DNA from: Cunninghamia lanceolata
Lineage: Eukaryota; Streptophyta; Pinopsida; Cupressales; Cupressaceae
Assembly (NCBI GenBank): GCA_027924645.1
Contig: BSBN01000888.1
Coordinates: forward strand, 14,019,001 to 14,083,000
Direction: 5' to 3'
Length of the DNA: 64,000 bases
The position numbers were made by a program, and so were the translations under genes. This document shows positions 25,122 through 37,702 of the stretch, one piece after another. A model generated the notes under the pieces. The model was not told the DNA's origin. It saw only the letters and a program-made list of their open reading frames with translations, and made no database searches. Numbering within the stretch: position 1 is the stretch's first letter; each line of letters starts with the position of its first letter.

Positions 25122-27081
25122 CTAGTATCTCCCTTTGTCAAATATCTTGTTTTCATCTGATATCACTAGATCAAGCCTAAAGACACTGCCATTATCTGAC
25201 CACAAACAAACCTTGTCATTTGCATATTCAAACATCTGATTGAGCTTGCTTCTGTCAACCCTATGCAAACAATCATCAGCATCAAGAAACATGTGAATGT
25301 CATATTCATTAAAAAATGCATTCCCATATGAAATATAACACTTATCATCATCTATATCAGCAATATGAACTGTAAAATGATCTCCTAGCTGGACTGAAAA
25401 CTGAAAACACCTAAACTCCACCATACAGCTAGGATCATCAACCCTCATTTCATCATAAGCTAGCATATCAAAGAAGAAGAAGCTTTCACATTCACATTTG
25501 TGCACATCATGCAAACAATTATCAGCTACACCAAATAGAAAAAACTTAGATTTTGGCACCTCCCTGCAATAACCTTCATGATATATGTTGGTTGCTCTTT
25601 CATCAAGATGAAAATCAGAATCCAAATCAATAACATTTCTTAGATCCTCACCATACTTAAACAGATCCTCCTCACTACATGTGTCAGCAAAAATTGATCT
25701 AAGTGTTTCAGTTTCATTATAGTATGCTACTAGTTCATGCGCAGCAAAACATGCATTTTCATTATCAGTGAATTCTCTTTGTGGAGGAGTATCAGCCTGT
25801 GTGTCATAAACAAAACTATAATCAAATAAAGAACAATCATGCTCAGCACTACTACTAGTTTCAATCTCTGATTGCCCTTCATCATTTCCATGTGTATGAA
25901 CAAAAGGCAATGACTCAAACATGGAACTGCTCCTTTGTTTGCTTATTTCTTCTCTATCTTGTGCACAATATTCACAATCATCTCCACAAACCCACTCAAC
26001 CAAGCATTCATTGATGTCCATAACCTCATCATTGTTTTTAGAACTAGATACCTCAATCTTGAAATGGGAGTAATCATTGATCCTTTCGTTGGCATCCTCA
26101 ACTAGTGACCAATCCAGTTGAGCATTGTTATCAGCATTATGTTCAAGTATAGTAGCATTGTCAACTTCAATATTTTCATTTTCACATTTATCTTCAAATG
26201 ATGCCATGATCACTTGGTCATTTGCAGCCACACAATTGCTATTCACACCAAAGCCTGTGGACAGGGAATTTTGTATGTGCTCACTCCTCATTCTTTCTAT
26301 ATTTTCTAAAAATCTGTATGCCAACTGCATAGTTGTTATCTTGAATTCCCTCAATAATGCACTAGAGCCCTCTTCAAAAGCTTCAAAATATATGCCAATG
26401 CAGGCTAAAGTATCAGGTCTAAAGTTTTTAGGGATTTGTGAAAGGGCAACTGCAAATCTATGACTAAAATCAATAATGGGCTCTTCATCTTGTCTTCTAA
26501 TTATCATCAATCTTGCAACAAGATCAGCAGGTTCTCTTGCAAATTCTTTTCTAAAATAGTCAACAAGTTCATCCCAACAGGCAAAGGATCTCTTTGGAAA
26601 GCTCAAATACCAATCGCTAGCTCTAGCACCAAAGGATCCAACAAAAAATCTCATCCACATATCCTCATCTCTAAATGAGTGTTTCCCCATGAAGGTGTGA
26701 AAGTTCTGGATATGTGCACTCCCATCACACATAATGTGTCCACTAAATCTGGGCATCTAATTGTAAATTTTAGCAGGCATACTTTCAACTTGATAATCAA
26801 CCCATGACAAATCTAATTGGTCATACAAAAGGATCAAAAGAGCTAACAAGAGGTTTAGCATTTTGACTGGCAGACACAATGAGGTTACTATTTAACTGAG
26901 CTTGCCTAGCCTCGAAGGATATCAACCTATTCTTTATCTCTTCAATTTTTTTGCACAACACTTCATCCCCCTCTTGACGGAGTATGGGTGAATACATGTT
27001 TGGATTCATATAAATCCCACTTTCAAACATCTTATATCTACCTAAGACCTGAGGCTTCTCCTTGGCACTTAAGTTATGCAA
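25122..27081 (-). pseudogene. Element B gag (only coding region of the TR-GAG element)
   Basis: A 544-codon open stretch lies at 25122-26756. It is extended upstream to ATG 27081 through one TAG at about 26757-26759 and a 1-nt frameshift near 26820. The N-terminal part contains EEIKNRLISFEARQ, then FLYDQLDLSWVDYQ. A typical retrotransposon gag domain is at about 26380-26740 (MCDGSAHIQNFHTFM, MRFFVGSFGARASDWYLSF, ELVDYFRKEFAREP, PIIDFSHRFAVALSQIP). The remaining 350 codons are acidic and unlike any catalytic domain; they lack protease, RT or integrase motifs. The product would be a capsid-like protein. With only two lesions in about 650 codons this is the best-preserved coding region in the window, better than the gag of its host element C. 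Confidence 0.8.
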
Positions 27082-27360
27082 TAAAACAAATAAAAGTGGG
27101 AAGAACTAGGTACCTTTTCTCATCCAGATGCTGAAGTCTTGAATAGAAAAACTTTTATCACAACAACATACATCAACCTTTCATGTGCACTGAAAACTTA
27201 TTTGCAGAGTCGCCACCTCTCCAAAGAGGATAAAATTTTCAAACAATTGAAAGCTCATCACAAAACAAATATTTTTCTGAGTTCATTCCTCCAGCAGAGC
27301 ACCATATTCACATGAAAGAATAGGATATGCAGCAATGATTTCACACTATTTGACTCTTGT

Positions 27361-27378
27361 TCCCCAACAGAGTCACCA
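27361..27378 (-). other. Primer binding site of element B, tRNA-Arg-like
   Basis: The minus strand reads TGGTGACTCTGTTGGGGA, four bases from the LTR. It matches 14 of 18 positions of the Tat/Ogre tRNA-Arg site as I recall it. It differs from the tRNA-Met sites of copia A and of the two chromoviruses. Confidence 0.6.
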
Positions 27379-27382
27379 TTTC

Positions 27383-29933
27383 TATTAGTGCCCAAATCGA
27401 CAATGGGTTTGCCATTTCCAATGCACAGGAGATTCAGCCAACAGATACAAGAGGTTACATGAGCTACCTCCCCTTCACTTCTGGTTCTGCTGCACCAAGG
27501 GGGGTATCCCTATAGCTAAAGATTTAACCCTAACTCACCCAATGATGGAAAGATTTAGTTTTACAATAATAGGTAGAATACTCTCATGTATTGACCAAGA
27601 TTTGCATGATAAATCTCTAGTTTGGCAATGTTCTTGGACATATCTAACTGGTTGAGGATGAGAGTATGCAAGGGTCCTATTTCTACTCCTACAACTAACA
27701 GGTTGGAAATTTGAAAGGACTTGTATTGATGTTTTGGATGCAAGACAAGGGGTTTTGGATCATAACTACTACACAAGAAGCAGACCGGTACCTATCTCAG
27801 GGCAAGGAGTCAACTAGACGTATACAAGAGAGTGGCTTGCAACTAGCATTCAAGTTTCAAGGGGTTAGAACTAGTATTTGCCTTATAAACACCACCCAAG
27901 ACTGAGTATTTAGCTGCCTCTACTTACAAACATCCCTGTTGACATACATTCTTCTCCATACTTAACCTAAAACAATTTAATCCACTCATTGAATGGAAGT
28001 CAGAGATCAAGCATGTAATATAGCAAGTCTGTATTCTAGAATTTGAGAAACCCTTAACAACTAGATTCAAAAGAAACTATGCATACAACAAATGGAGACA
28101 AACAACTAAACACATGCATTAAAGCATTTCTCATATAAAAATAACAATGAAACTGAACATGTGTGCAAAATACATTCATATTGCAACTCATAAACTCCAT
28201 AAAGAGATAGAACAGCCAAGAACAGCTCTGTGCTTCATTATTTTCCCCAAAAAATGCCCAAGTCTTCAACCACCTCAAATGAGTAACACAATTTGCATTT
28301 TATGGCAAGACTGTGTACTAAGAAATAATTTCATGGCATTTCAAAATTTCTGCCAGATACAATGCATCAAGAATGGCGCCCAAAAAATTGAATGCAGCAG
28401 GCAGAAGGAGAGGTGAGGAGTAGTTGGACTCGAGCCCTGTGCCGTCATTTGATGATTCTCCATCAAATTTGGGTGGTTGGCCAGTCAATCATTGGCCCAT
28501 GCCTCTGCATTTCACCAGTAATGGCCTAGCTACCCGCAGCTCACTGGTTCGCGTGCCCCTGAAGCTCCTTCCCGCTCAAAATGCAACTGTAGACATACAA
28601 AACCCCCTGTGCCTAAAAATTTGAAAGGTGGTTGTTGATTCCTTCCGATTGCTAACATCTGTAGCCACAATCATGCTTTGAAAAGTCATTCACTAGTGAG
28701 AACAAGCCATGTAGCTGCTTTTGCAACTTTGACTTTTCCAATCACAACATTCATTTTGCCTTTTCCGCCTCAATTGCCTTTCAAATCTTTGTATATGTAG
28801 AATGCATATACATGCAACTGTTTGGACACATGGCAGCTTGTGATTTGTCCGCAGTCGCTGTGCACTTTATCTCCATCGGCCATCAGGGAAACCCCGGAGT
28901 CATCTGCCGATGTATAAGGTCTCAACGATATGCCAATGTATCTCCTTCAGTTTTGCATATCGCATTGTATAATGCACATACAAGTGCAATATACATACAA
29001 GGCACAGACCTTAAATACTTATAGAGAAAATTGTAATCTCATTTGGGTCCAGCTTGCATCACCTTTTGCATCTTTCAATTTTTCATATTGCATACATACA
29101 ATGCAATATACATGCCACAGATTTCAAATTTTATGAAACAGATTGGGACAGTTTTCAAATATGGGCCTTGTATCTCATCCCTTTGTATACCTGTGGGCTC
29201 CACCCATTGTATATCGACATATACAATGAACAATATACATGTAAGCCATGGACGGAAGTGTTGAATGTGCCACATTTGACTATTAAATCGGGTCCAGCTT
29301 GTATATATTCCTTTGTATGTTCGCCTTGCATATCGCATATACATTCTGCTTTGTATACGAGATACAAAGCCCTTTGTGTGTGAGGTGGACCCCACCAAAC
29401 ATATCTCCTACTTTGTATGTCACCAAATATACAAGACCCCTTGTATCTTTGCAATGTACATTCCCAATGTATGTCAGACATACATTCACCTTTGCATCTG
29501 TCTCGATGTACATTGTGCTTTGCATATCTACGGGCCCCACCCTTTGTATCTCCAACACTATAGCAGAAGCATATACATCGGTCATCAGATGAACCTTGAA
29601 ATTTTCCTTCGATGCATCCTATCATGCCGATGACAAACTGCCATCAGATAGACCACCACAGTCATCCAGACATCCCACAGCTTGGCTGATAACCCAAGTT
29701 ACACCGAACACCATGTGATCAGGAAGACACCAATCATCACCGAGACCACACAACACTCCTCCGATAAGCATTGGTCTCACCAAAGACCATTGTGGATGCT
29801 CACTTATAATGCCATTGGCTTGTCGGCGAGAGCACAACATAGTTTTGCCAATAGACATAGGCATTTTGAGTTTTTTCATGAAGGGGCCTTCGAATTCAAA
29901 TGCTCAAAATCCAAACCTAGGTGGGCACCACCA
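27383..29933 (-). repeat. Element B 5' LTR (right copy)
   Basis: This LTR is 2,551 bp and uninterrupted. It shows the pre-insertion site of copia A at 28518-28522. It starts TATTAGTGCCC where the left copy has TGTTAGTGCCC, a G-to-A change of the terminal dinucleotide. Confidence 0.92.
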
Positions 29934-29938
29934 GATAT
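29934..29938. repeat. Target-site duplication GATAT, right copy (element B)
   Basis: GATAT directly follows the LTR end at 29933, matching 16065-16069. Confidence 0.92.
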
Positions 29939-30792
29939 CATGCATCAATATCAAGCATGTTAATGTAGGAAGAAAACACGCATGGGAACATAGACTTTTG
30001 CAAAGCCCATGCCCCCTAGAGGTGACATGTACTTTACGATCACCAAATGTCCCACAAACACATCCCTGTAAGAAAGATATTAGTGTGCACATAAAAACAA
30101 CATCAATGCATATGAAATCTGAGGCATGCAAGATTCAAGATAGGCAAAGTGCATGGAGCAGCAGTATTGTTATGATTTGTAAATGAGATAGAACACCATC
30201 AAAATCACTACGTGGAAAGCACGAATGCTTCCACTAGCCAAGCATTAGATTAAATATACAACCCCATCATCATATTAGGAACTATGTCCAATTTTTGATT
30301 TCTCGTGAAAGGGTTGCCAAGTCTAAATCAGTATAAATGTTTTTCATCATCTGCTCGCTAGATGAAATACTATAGGAAGGGAAGCAATAAATAAAAGAGG
30401 AGAAACAAGTGTCTTAGGGACAGTCACGTAGGAGAGTGCCCCTAGGTCACCAACTGCAACACTATGTCTACAAGACACAACACACAACAATGAAATTAGA
30501 GAGAGAGGCAATATAGAAGAATGATGATACAAATAGAAGGTCACAACAAAGGCTATCTCCTCATATCTCGGACCTTACAAGAGAGTCAAGGGTCATCCTA
30601 GGAGGCCTAAACAACACATAACACATCATGGGGGAAGCACATCATGAGAGAGATAGAGGGTTAGAGATACTTACATGTAGGATCTTTATATCATATTTTG
30701 AAACTCCCGAACCTCTTGGAGAGGTACTCAATCATGTTGAGTGAAAAATTTGAGTGGTTCTTATGAAAGTCTTGTTTATTATCATATGATGC
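29939..30792 (-). other. Element C internal region downstream of gag, non-coding
   Basis: Between the gag stop and the B insertion. No pol motif could be read in any frame. Confidence 0.5.
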
Positions 30793-33085
30793 TTATTTTG
30801 TGATTTCAAATTGAAGTGAGATTTTTTGTTGCTTATGAGGGGGAGAACCACTGTTATTTCCAACTGCTAACAGTCGTCTTACTCTTTTATGATTTTTACC
30901 GAGTTTTCGTTGTTGAATCTTTCTAACATGGTAATAAGAATTATCTTGTACCTTCTCACTCATCTGTATCAGTTGTTCTACTTATTTTTTTGGTACATTT
31001 TGGTTATCTCCTAATCCATATAATGATAATGGAGGAGGAACCTCAACATAAATTCCTCATCTTCATGGATGAGGTGGATTATCCATTTTCTTCTTATCCA
31101 CTTTGATCAAACCCACAATATTTTCATAGTATAAATAATCATCGTCATCTATATCCACTAAACCTTGTTCCATCATATTAGTATCAGTATGTTTAGGGAA
31201 TGGATTAGTAAAGATTTGTAAATTCTAATTCGGTAGAGAAACTAATTTATTTCCATTATCATTCACACCTGATACTTGGATGATATTCAAATCAATAAGG
31301 TCTTGTATCTCATTTTTAAGACATGTACATCATTTCGTATCATGTCCTTGTGTCTGATGAAAATGACAAAAGGCATTAGCATCGAAGTAAGGTCATTGTG
31401 CTTTACAAGGATCAACAAGCTTAATCTGGGGAAGCTTCATAATGTTATTACTCATAGCTTGATTCATGATAGAATGATAGGACTTAGGTATCGGAGTAAA
31501 CATTCTTGGTTGATATGATGCTTTCTTTGGATTTGTGATAGTAGACACATTAGAAAAGTTGTTTGTATTCGATCCATTAATCTTAATAAAACTCCTATTA
31601 TTGTTATTCCTCTTGAAGTTGTTTTGTGACAATCCACCCATGGATTGACTAACTTGAGCTGATGAGTTTTGGTTTTCATACTGACTAGACGAAAGTTGGT
31701 AATCATGAAGTGTGATGCATAAATGTTGAAAGGAGTTATACTTCATGAAAAGGATCTTATCACAGCTATTAGGTTGTAGATTAGTGATAAACACCTTCTG
31801 AACATCCTCCTCTTTCATCTGATATTGAATTTGTGTATACAAAGCTTGATACCAACTAATAAACTCAGTTAACTTCTCTTTCAGACCTTACTTACAGTGA
31901 ACCAAGTCAATTAAGGAGACTTGGGGTTTGATATTTTCTTGAAATCGGAGGTAAAGAACGAAACCATTCTAAGGCAGTATCTTTGAGAGATCACATGAAA
32001 AGTTTTGCTAACAAATCCTTTTCAAAATAGAAATCACTACACATAGCTGTGAATGCTGCCACTTGAGTATTAGGATCACCTTTTCCACCATATTTTTCAA
32101 AGCAAAGAGTCTCAAACCTCTCGGGCATAGGAGTTCTCAAGATTGCATAGGAAATGAGATTACAGGCGTGATATGTTGGTATATTGGGCTATGAAGAATT
32201 TGTCAAATTTTTTACCATTTGTTGTAAAGTATTCATGCCCTTTAAAAGTTGGTTTAGGATGGCATCATTGGGAGATGCGGTTTGCTGTGAGGAATTAGAA
32301 CCAAAGTGAGGAGGTGAATGAGCTTGAGATGTGATAGGTGGAGGCTGAGGATATGTCAATGGTGGTTGGACATATTGATAGGTGGAAGATGGTTGCAAGT
32401 AGGTAATAGGTGGCTGGAAATGAGTGGAATAGATAGATGGCTGAGAACAATAATGCATAGAAGAGGTCCCCTTTGAAACCAAATTCTAATAATTAAATCC
32501 CACAGATTTGTAATTAGTGCCATTAGATACTCCAATATTGCCAGTGGTAGCATTACTACAAGCATTCACATCAATTGTTAAGATTGTGGATGTAAAAGTG
32601 GATATTCTCGTAGTCAGTATAGGTGTTGATACTTGTGTATGAGGTGGTGACAAAGTGTTATTTATCACTTTTACACATTCATTCACTGGCATGATATTGG
32701 TTTGTACAATATGTGCTAAACCACAGATTGCATTAACACCATCTTGTCCCTCTTTTATCAATTCTCTTACATGGTGAATCATAAGTATAGCCTCTTCAAC
32801 TATCCTCTCAGTTTGCACATAGTCTTGGAATTTAGTTAGGTTTTTGTCCAATTTGTTTATTTTCTCATCACATACATATCATGTCATCTCAATAGTATCA
32901 TCAACATCATGAAAAGTTTGCTCTTCCATTGTACTTGTGATAGGTGTAATGTCTTGTAACATTTGTGTCTCTCCTTTTGTAAAGGTGTTCAATGTACCAA
33001 CTTCTTCAAGAGCACTAGATCCCATATGTCTTATTCTTCTTCTTAAAGGAATGTTTCTCTTAGGGTAGTGAGTTATTAAACTCAT
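30793..33085 (-). pseudogene. Element C gag
   Basis: A minus-strand frame runs from ATG 33085 (MSLITHYPKRNIPLRRR) to TAA at 30793-30795, about 760 codons, with several stops and one frameshift between 32189 and 31842. A Pro/Tyr/Gln-rich stretch lies at 32189-32482. The gag core is at about 31950-32130 (KYGGKGDPNTQVAAF, SLKDTALEWFR). A zinc-knuckle-like segment with CHFHQTQGHDTK and a downstream Cys lies near 31320-31380. A basic tail follows at about 30850-30950. These features resemble gag of plant Tat-type gypsy elements. No protease or polymerase follows. Confidence 0.7.
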
Positions 33086-34281
33086 GCAAATCTAGGATGA
33101 TGACAAGTCAAAATATAGTGAAAGTACACTAAAACATGCAATTTTTCACCAAATCTCAATACAAAGGAGCATGAAAAAGGGTTGTGAGGAAAATGATGAT
33201 GGACATAAAATTATATCAGTAATAATAGCCTCTTAACGCCAAAATATCCTTCACAACATGCTTTTAGTGCCACTCAAGGTCAACATTGCCCTAGTGAAAA
33301 TATAGCAAAAATAGGTAATTGTTCATAGTTTTTCAATTTCAAGACCTAGAAAAAGGGGTGTTGTAAAGAATTTTAGGAGGTGAAGAAAATAATATTGATG
33401 ATATCAGTCACCTCAATCCATAAAATTTGTTACAACACCCTTGGAGTGTAAACTAGGCCAAAACCTAGGGCAAAAATAGAAAAAATTTGTAGTTTTTTAC
33501 CAAATTTTCAATACAAGAGCCCATTGAAAAGGTGTTGTGAATATTTTTAGGAGGGTTAGAAAATAATTACCCTAATAACAACCAATTAGTGCAAATTTAC
33601 AGAGTCGATAAGGCCAAATGTAGTGAAAATCAATGTTTTTGAAGCCCTGGGTTTGAGATCTTGACACAAAATGTTATATGAATGTTTTGTAAGCTGATAT
33701 ATGATGAAAATTATATTCTCTCAAATCTGAAAATTATTTTTATGCTCTAACATACAAAATGCAAGTGCAATTCTAATGAAAAATCAATTAAAATGCTAGT
33801 TTTTTGTTAACTTTTTCTATGGAAAAATGCAAATTTTTAAAATCTAAATGCAAATTTGTTCCAAAATGCAAGAATAAAGCCAAATGCAATTTTTAATAAT
33901 CCTCTAAAATCAGTAGAAAAATCTGAAACAAGATTTTACCTACAAACCCAAGATTTTGGAATTACTAGGTTATATGCAAAATTCACAATTTTCAACAAAA
34001 CCCTAGCAATTTAATGATGAAAATGCAATACAAAATATTGAAATTTTGTAATTTTATGCAATTTAAATCAGATATAATGCAAGAATCTTAAATTTGATGA
34101 AATTCAAATTAATTCATCCAACATGCAAACCCTAAAATGCCATTTTTTTTCCAATTTTTCCAATTTTTCAATTTTTTTGTAAATTTTCCAATGCAATAAG
34201 ATGAATGACTATATGAATGAATGAAAATCATTGTAAATCTAAAGCAAAATACTCAGCAAGGTGCAAACAAGTCCAATAACA
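33086..34281 (-). other. Element C leader, non-coding
   Basis: About 1.2 kb between primer site and gag start. It is A+T-rich with near-repeats of a block containing TTGAAAAGGTGTTGTGAA or AAAAAGGGGTGTTGTAAAG (about 33170, 33350, 33530). Long leaders are usual in Tat-like elements and may hold packaging signals. Confidence 0.5.
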
Positions 34282-34292
34282 CGGGTTCACCA
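34282..34292 (-). other. Candidate primer binding site of element C
   Basis: The minus strand reads TGGTGAACCCG, four bases from the LTR at 34297. It begins with the obligatory TGG, but I cannot assign the tRNA. Confidence 0.4.
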
Positions 34293-34296
34293 AAAA

Positions 34297-35536
34297 TGTA
34301 AAGGGTGGAATTTACATAGTTGAGTTTTTGGTAGTTTTGGTGTATATCATCCTTTCACCCGTACATTCAAGGACCTAGAGTCAAATTGCAATGTACTATC
34401 ATACCCTAGGCCACTATTGAGATATAGGGAAACTTGGATTTTTATGATTAGATTGATAATTTCCTTCTCTTATGTTCAATTGTACCTTAAAACCCTAATT
34501 ATGTAAATACGATAGTAAACAGATGAATTATGGAAGATGCTTCTGCAAAAAGATGTAAGATAACAAATAACTGTGCACCTCTTTTTAGGGTTTCAAGGCA
34601 AAAAAGTTGTGGACTAAAGACTAGGTGCCCAAGTCCAGTGCCCTACTTTTTGTTGAGATCTAGAAACTCAGTCTGCAAATTGTATCTGATGTATCAGAGA
34701 TTTTCTCATTGCAGAACTTTGAGGACTAATGAGCAAGCACCCAAGTCCAAGGAGATATTTCTTTTACTGATTTGTAATCCAGACACTTTGTTGTACCCTC
34801 CTACAACTTCACTTTGTTTGCAACTCTCACATGTAGCCTACAATCATGAAAATTTTTGGAGGGGGTTGTGGTGTTGAAAGCCTTGCCTCACTCAAGCCCC
34901 AGAGAGACATTCAAGCCTTCTGAATATCATTGTTAGATAGAGAGTGCATGCCTTGGGAGATAGAGGCAAAAACCAAATGATAAATTCTTAATAATCACAA
35001 TAGATGTCACCTTTTAGTGAAGATCTCATGGGAGGAAGAATCTCTTCATTCCATGAGGAGATGGATGCTCAAATCTGCAAACACAAACACATAGATAACA
35101 TAAATCTACTCTTGCAACACAATGAAAGCCTTCAATCACCTTTAGGATGCATAAAGTTCACCATAACAATCTAGTTTACAAATGAATGCCTAAACATGTT
35201 TTTATATGAAACTGCAAACACTCCCACCAATAATTTCATAATTCAAACTTACTGTGTTAGCATAGGACCCAAATAACAGTCACAAGCCTACACCCAAAAA
35301 TTGGGACTGCCCCAAAATAGGGCAGGATTAGGGTGCAAGCACCCAAGTCCTCCCCCCTATTTTGGGTAGGGTTTATATCTCAAGTGGTCTCCCTAGGTCC
35401 TATTTTCTAAGACACGTAGGGTTTTTCTCATCGGGATGTTGAAATATGATGTAATATGTCCTAAATGCACACTAAAGACCCAAAGGCTAAACCTTATGAG
35501 GGAAAATCCCCCAAGGGGACATTTTCTAATGATACA
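34297..35536 (-). repeat. Element C 5' LTR (right copy)
   Basis: 1,240 bp; starts TGTAAAGGGTGG and ends GATACA, followed by AGTTC. Homologous along its length to 13960-15195. Confidence 0.9.
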
Positions 35537-35541
35537 AGTTC
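35537..35541. repeat. Target-site duplication AGTTC, right copy (element C)
   Basis: Identical to 13955-13959 and directly after the LTR end. Confidence 0.88.
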
Positions 35542-37600
35542 TAATAAGGCTCAACTTCCTAACTAGTGCCTATTTGGGTATAGAGTCATCTTCATACAAC
35601 ATACATATCATATGAATCAAGAAATTTAATCACAAACTACTTAATGCAAATGCCTTGCATTCACATATTCATAATATGAATTCAGACTAAGATTCTACTT
35701 AAAGATCCAGTATATTGCATTTAGAATAACCCCTTCATACTCATTAATTAGCAGTCTAATTTTCTCCTAAATCTAATGCTAAGATAATAGAACTAAGCTA
35801 TGTCATTAACACAGAGATGAGATTAAATAGACTTTCTATTTAAGTTCACTAAGAGATTGAATACAATGTACGGAAATGATGAGAAAGAGACTTCATGTAT
35901 TTCTATTTTCCATATTGATCAAAAATTGAGACAAAGTATGTTTGGTATACAATAATTCCCTTTCCCCTGATGTAAAACTAATAAAAAAAAAAGATCCTAG
36001 ACTAAGACTACTCAAACCCTTTACAAATGACCTTGAATTCCCTTTTATAGAATAAGGGAGCAAACAAGCTTCACCTGCCATGTATAGATGTAATGTTTTC
36101 ATTTGACAATCTTTAAAAATCTTGTTAGAAACAGAATATACCAAAAGGTATCTTTTAGGCATAACAAGACAAAATATGATTCCCTCTTTTAGAATGTTTT
36201 GAGGTTGGCACAAAGTATGAGGAAGATTTATTCTCTCCTTTTGAAACAAACTTTTCCCATGTTGGGTAGTTGCAACTGCATGCCAAAATAGATACATTAC
36301 CTCATAATGACTGAATGGTCATGAGTGCAACTTACTTGCCAAATCAAATGTAAATTATATGTATCTCATTTCATCTTCATTTCACTTGTGTCATGCCCAC
36401 ATTTCCCATGCGGTCACAACACGTATTCATGTGTGTCATGTCCACATGCGTCATGTGGTCATGATACGAACTATCAAAAAAATTTCCCACACTTCCCTAG
36501 AAATCCCCTTGCACGCGTAGGCGTGCTCGGCGGCGTACGCTTAAGGCTAAAATAATACAGTTGTCAGTGGCGTACCAAATACATGTGCACACACCCTATG
36601 CAAGGAAACACATGGTTTCCTGACTTAGGTTAATCTCACGAATTATATTTGAACAACAGTTGTTTTAGGTGATAGATCATTTTTCAGCAAAGCACGATCA
36701 TCTGATTCTTCTTTCCATTTTTTAGAATTTAATATTAATTTCTCCTCCTTCAGACTTAGCATTTTCAACCAAGCCCGTTCATTTGCCCTCTCTTCCTTTT
36801 CTTGGAATTTAGTTTTGATTGTATTTCTATCACGTTCATTTTACGGTTTCTCTTAAATTTAATTTTGATTGTATTTCTATCTCATTTCCCTTCCCGTTGT
36901 GCAAGATCTTCTTATGTTATCCTATTTTTTTCTTCACATTCTTTATCAAACAGCAATAACACTACATCCTTTACATTATTTCTAATTTCATAGTAAACCA
37001 GATCACTTACACAAGGTTGGTTAACTTCACTTGACTTAGTCCCCCTAGGGTTCCACTCTAGGTTTTGGTTCAACATTTGAATTAATTTGAATAATCATCT
37101 TGTTCCTAAATAGGATTAATGGTAGGTTAAACTTACTTAGTTCTCTTAGCCCTGTTCGGAAATGCCGCGCATTTTCTCCTCTTTGTTTTCCAAGGTTAGC
37201 TATTCTTTCTTTGTCTCTTTTTTTTTTCAATTGGATGTTTATTCTCTAAATCTACAGTTGAGTTTAAAATGGCCACTCATGGAATGCCTGTGATGGCTTG
37301 TTTGCATTTATTTTTAGTGTCCTTTGTAAATGAAGGGATCGTACTTTCCTCTTCATTTTCCTGTCATTTAATTTGGGATAATTGTTAAAACTTCCAAGAA
37401 ACTCTTTCTTAAAATTAAAATATAATTACCTATGCTCTTTTTTAATTATAATTGTATAAACAATGTATTTCTGAATTGCAACTCTGAGTTTAAACATCTA
37501 TTCAATTAGTATTATACATTATGCATAAATAAATCCCACTATCCTTGAATAAAATTTCTATTTCAAGTCAAATGTTTAAAACTACATATAGTTTGCCTTC
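35542..37600. other. Non-coding, probably continues the 5' LTR of element D
   Basis: By nesting logic this is the continuation of the DNA at 13580-13954. A 134-codon minus-strand open stretch at 35893-36297 has no recognisable motif. An imperfect duplication of about 42 bp around GTCATG(C/T)CCACAT is seen at 36390-36470. Pyrimidine-rich DNA lies at 36690-36930. Confidence 0.4.
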
Positions 37601-37604
37601 AAAA

Positions 37605-37702
37605 GAATAGTGAAAAGTGAATAGTAAAAGTAAATAGTGAATAGTAAAAATGAATAGTGATTAGTGAAAAGTGAATAGTAAATAGTGAATAGTGAAATGG
37701 TT
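37605..37702. repeat. Minisatellite of GTGAATAGTAAA-type units
   Basis: About nine imperfect, variable copies of a 7- to 14-bp unit built on GAATAGT and GTGAAAA. It lies in otherwise unique-looking AT-rich DNA. Confidence 0.7.

Larger units (their letters stand above)
16070..29933 (-). mobile_element. Element B: TR-GAG-type element (gag only, 2.55-kb LTRs) with copia A nested inside
   Basis: The left LTR is 16070-17209 plus 23542-24949, interrupted by copia A. The right LTR is 27383-29933. Terminal repeats are TGTTAGTGCCC and TGGTGGTGCCC (9 of 11 match when read inward); the right LTR now starts TA instead of TG. The element is flanked by perfect GATAT duplications. The internal region is only 2.4 kb and codes for gag alone. 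A primer site lies at 27361-27378. This layout matches the published class of terminal-repeat elements with a gag domain only. It is non-autonomous, and all pol functions must have come from elsewhere. Confidence 0.88.
13960..35536 (-). mobile_element. Element C: gag-only LTR retrotransposon with element B nested inside
   Basis: The LTRs lie at 13960-15195 and 34297-35536 (1,236 and 1,240 bp, TGTA...TACA with the left copy now ending TATA). They are flanked by AGTTC duplications. A polypurine tract lies at 15196-15209. Taking out B and its extra duplication, C is about 7.7 kb. Its internal region holds only a gag-type reading frame at 30793-33085. No protease, reverse transcriptase or integrase was found on either side of the B insertion. 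It is therefore non-autonomous and depended on enzymes from another element. Confidence 0.8.

Noticed and set aside
28424..29633. Many overlapping reading frames of 60-156 codons on both strands in the right LTR of B, and the equivalents at 23.6-24.9 kb
   Set aside because: They lie inside LTRs, overlap each other on both strands, and owe their openness to the repeated TGTATA-type words. They are not separate genes.
35893..36297. 134-codon minus-strand ORF as a gene
   Set aside because: No recognisable motif, no promoter or neighbouring exon, and it is probably inside the LTR of element D.
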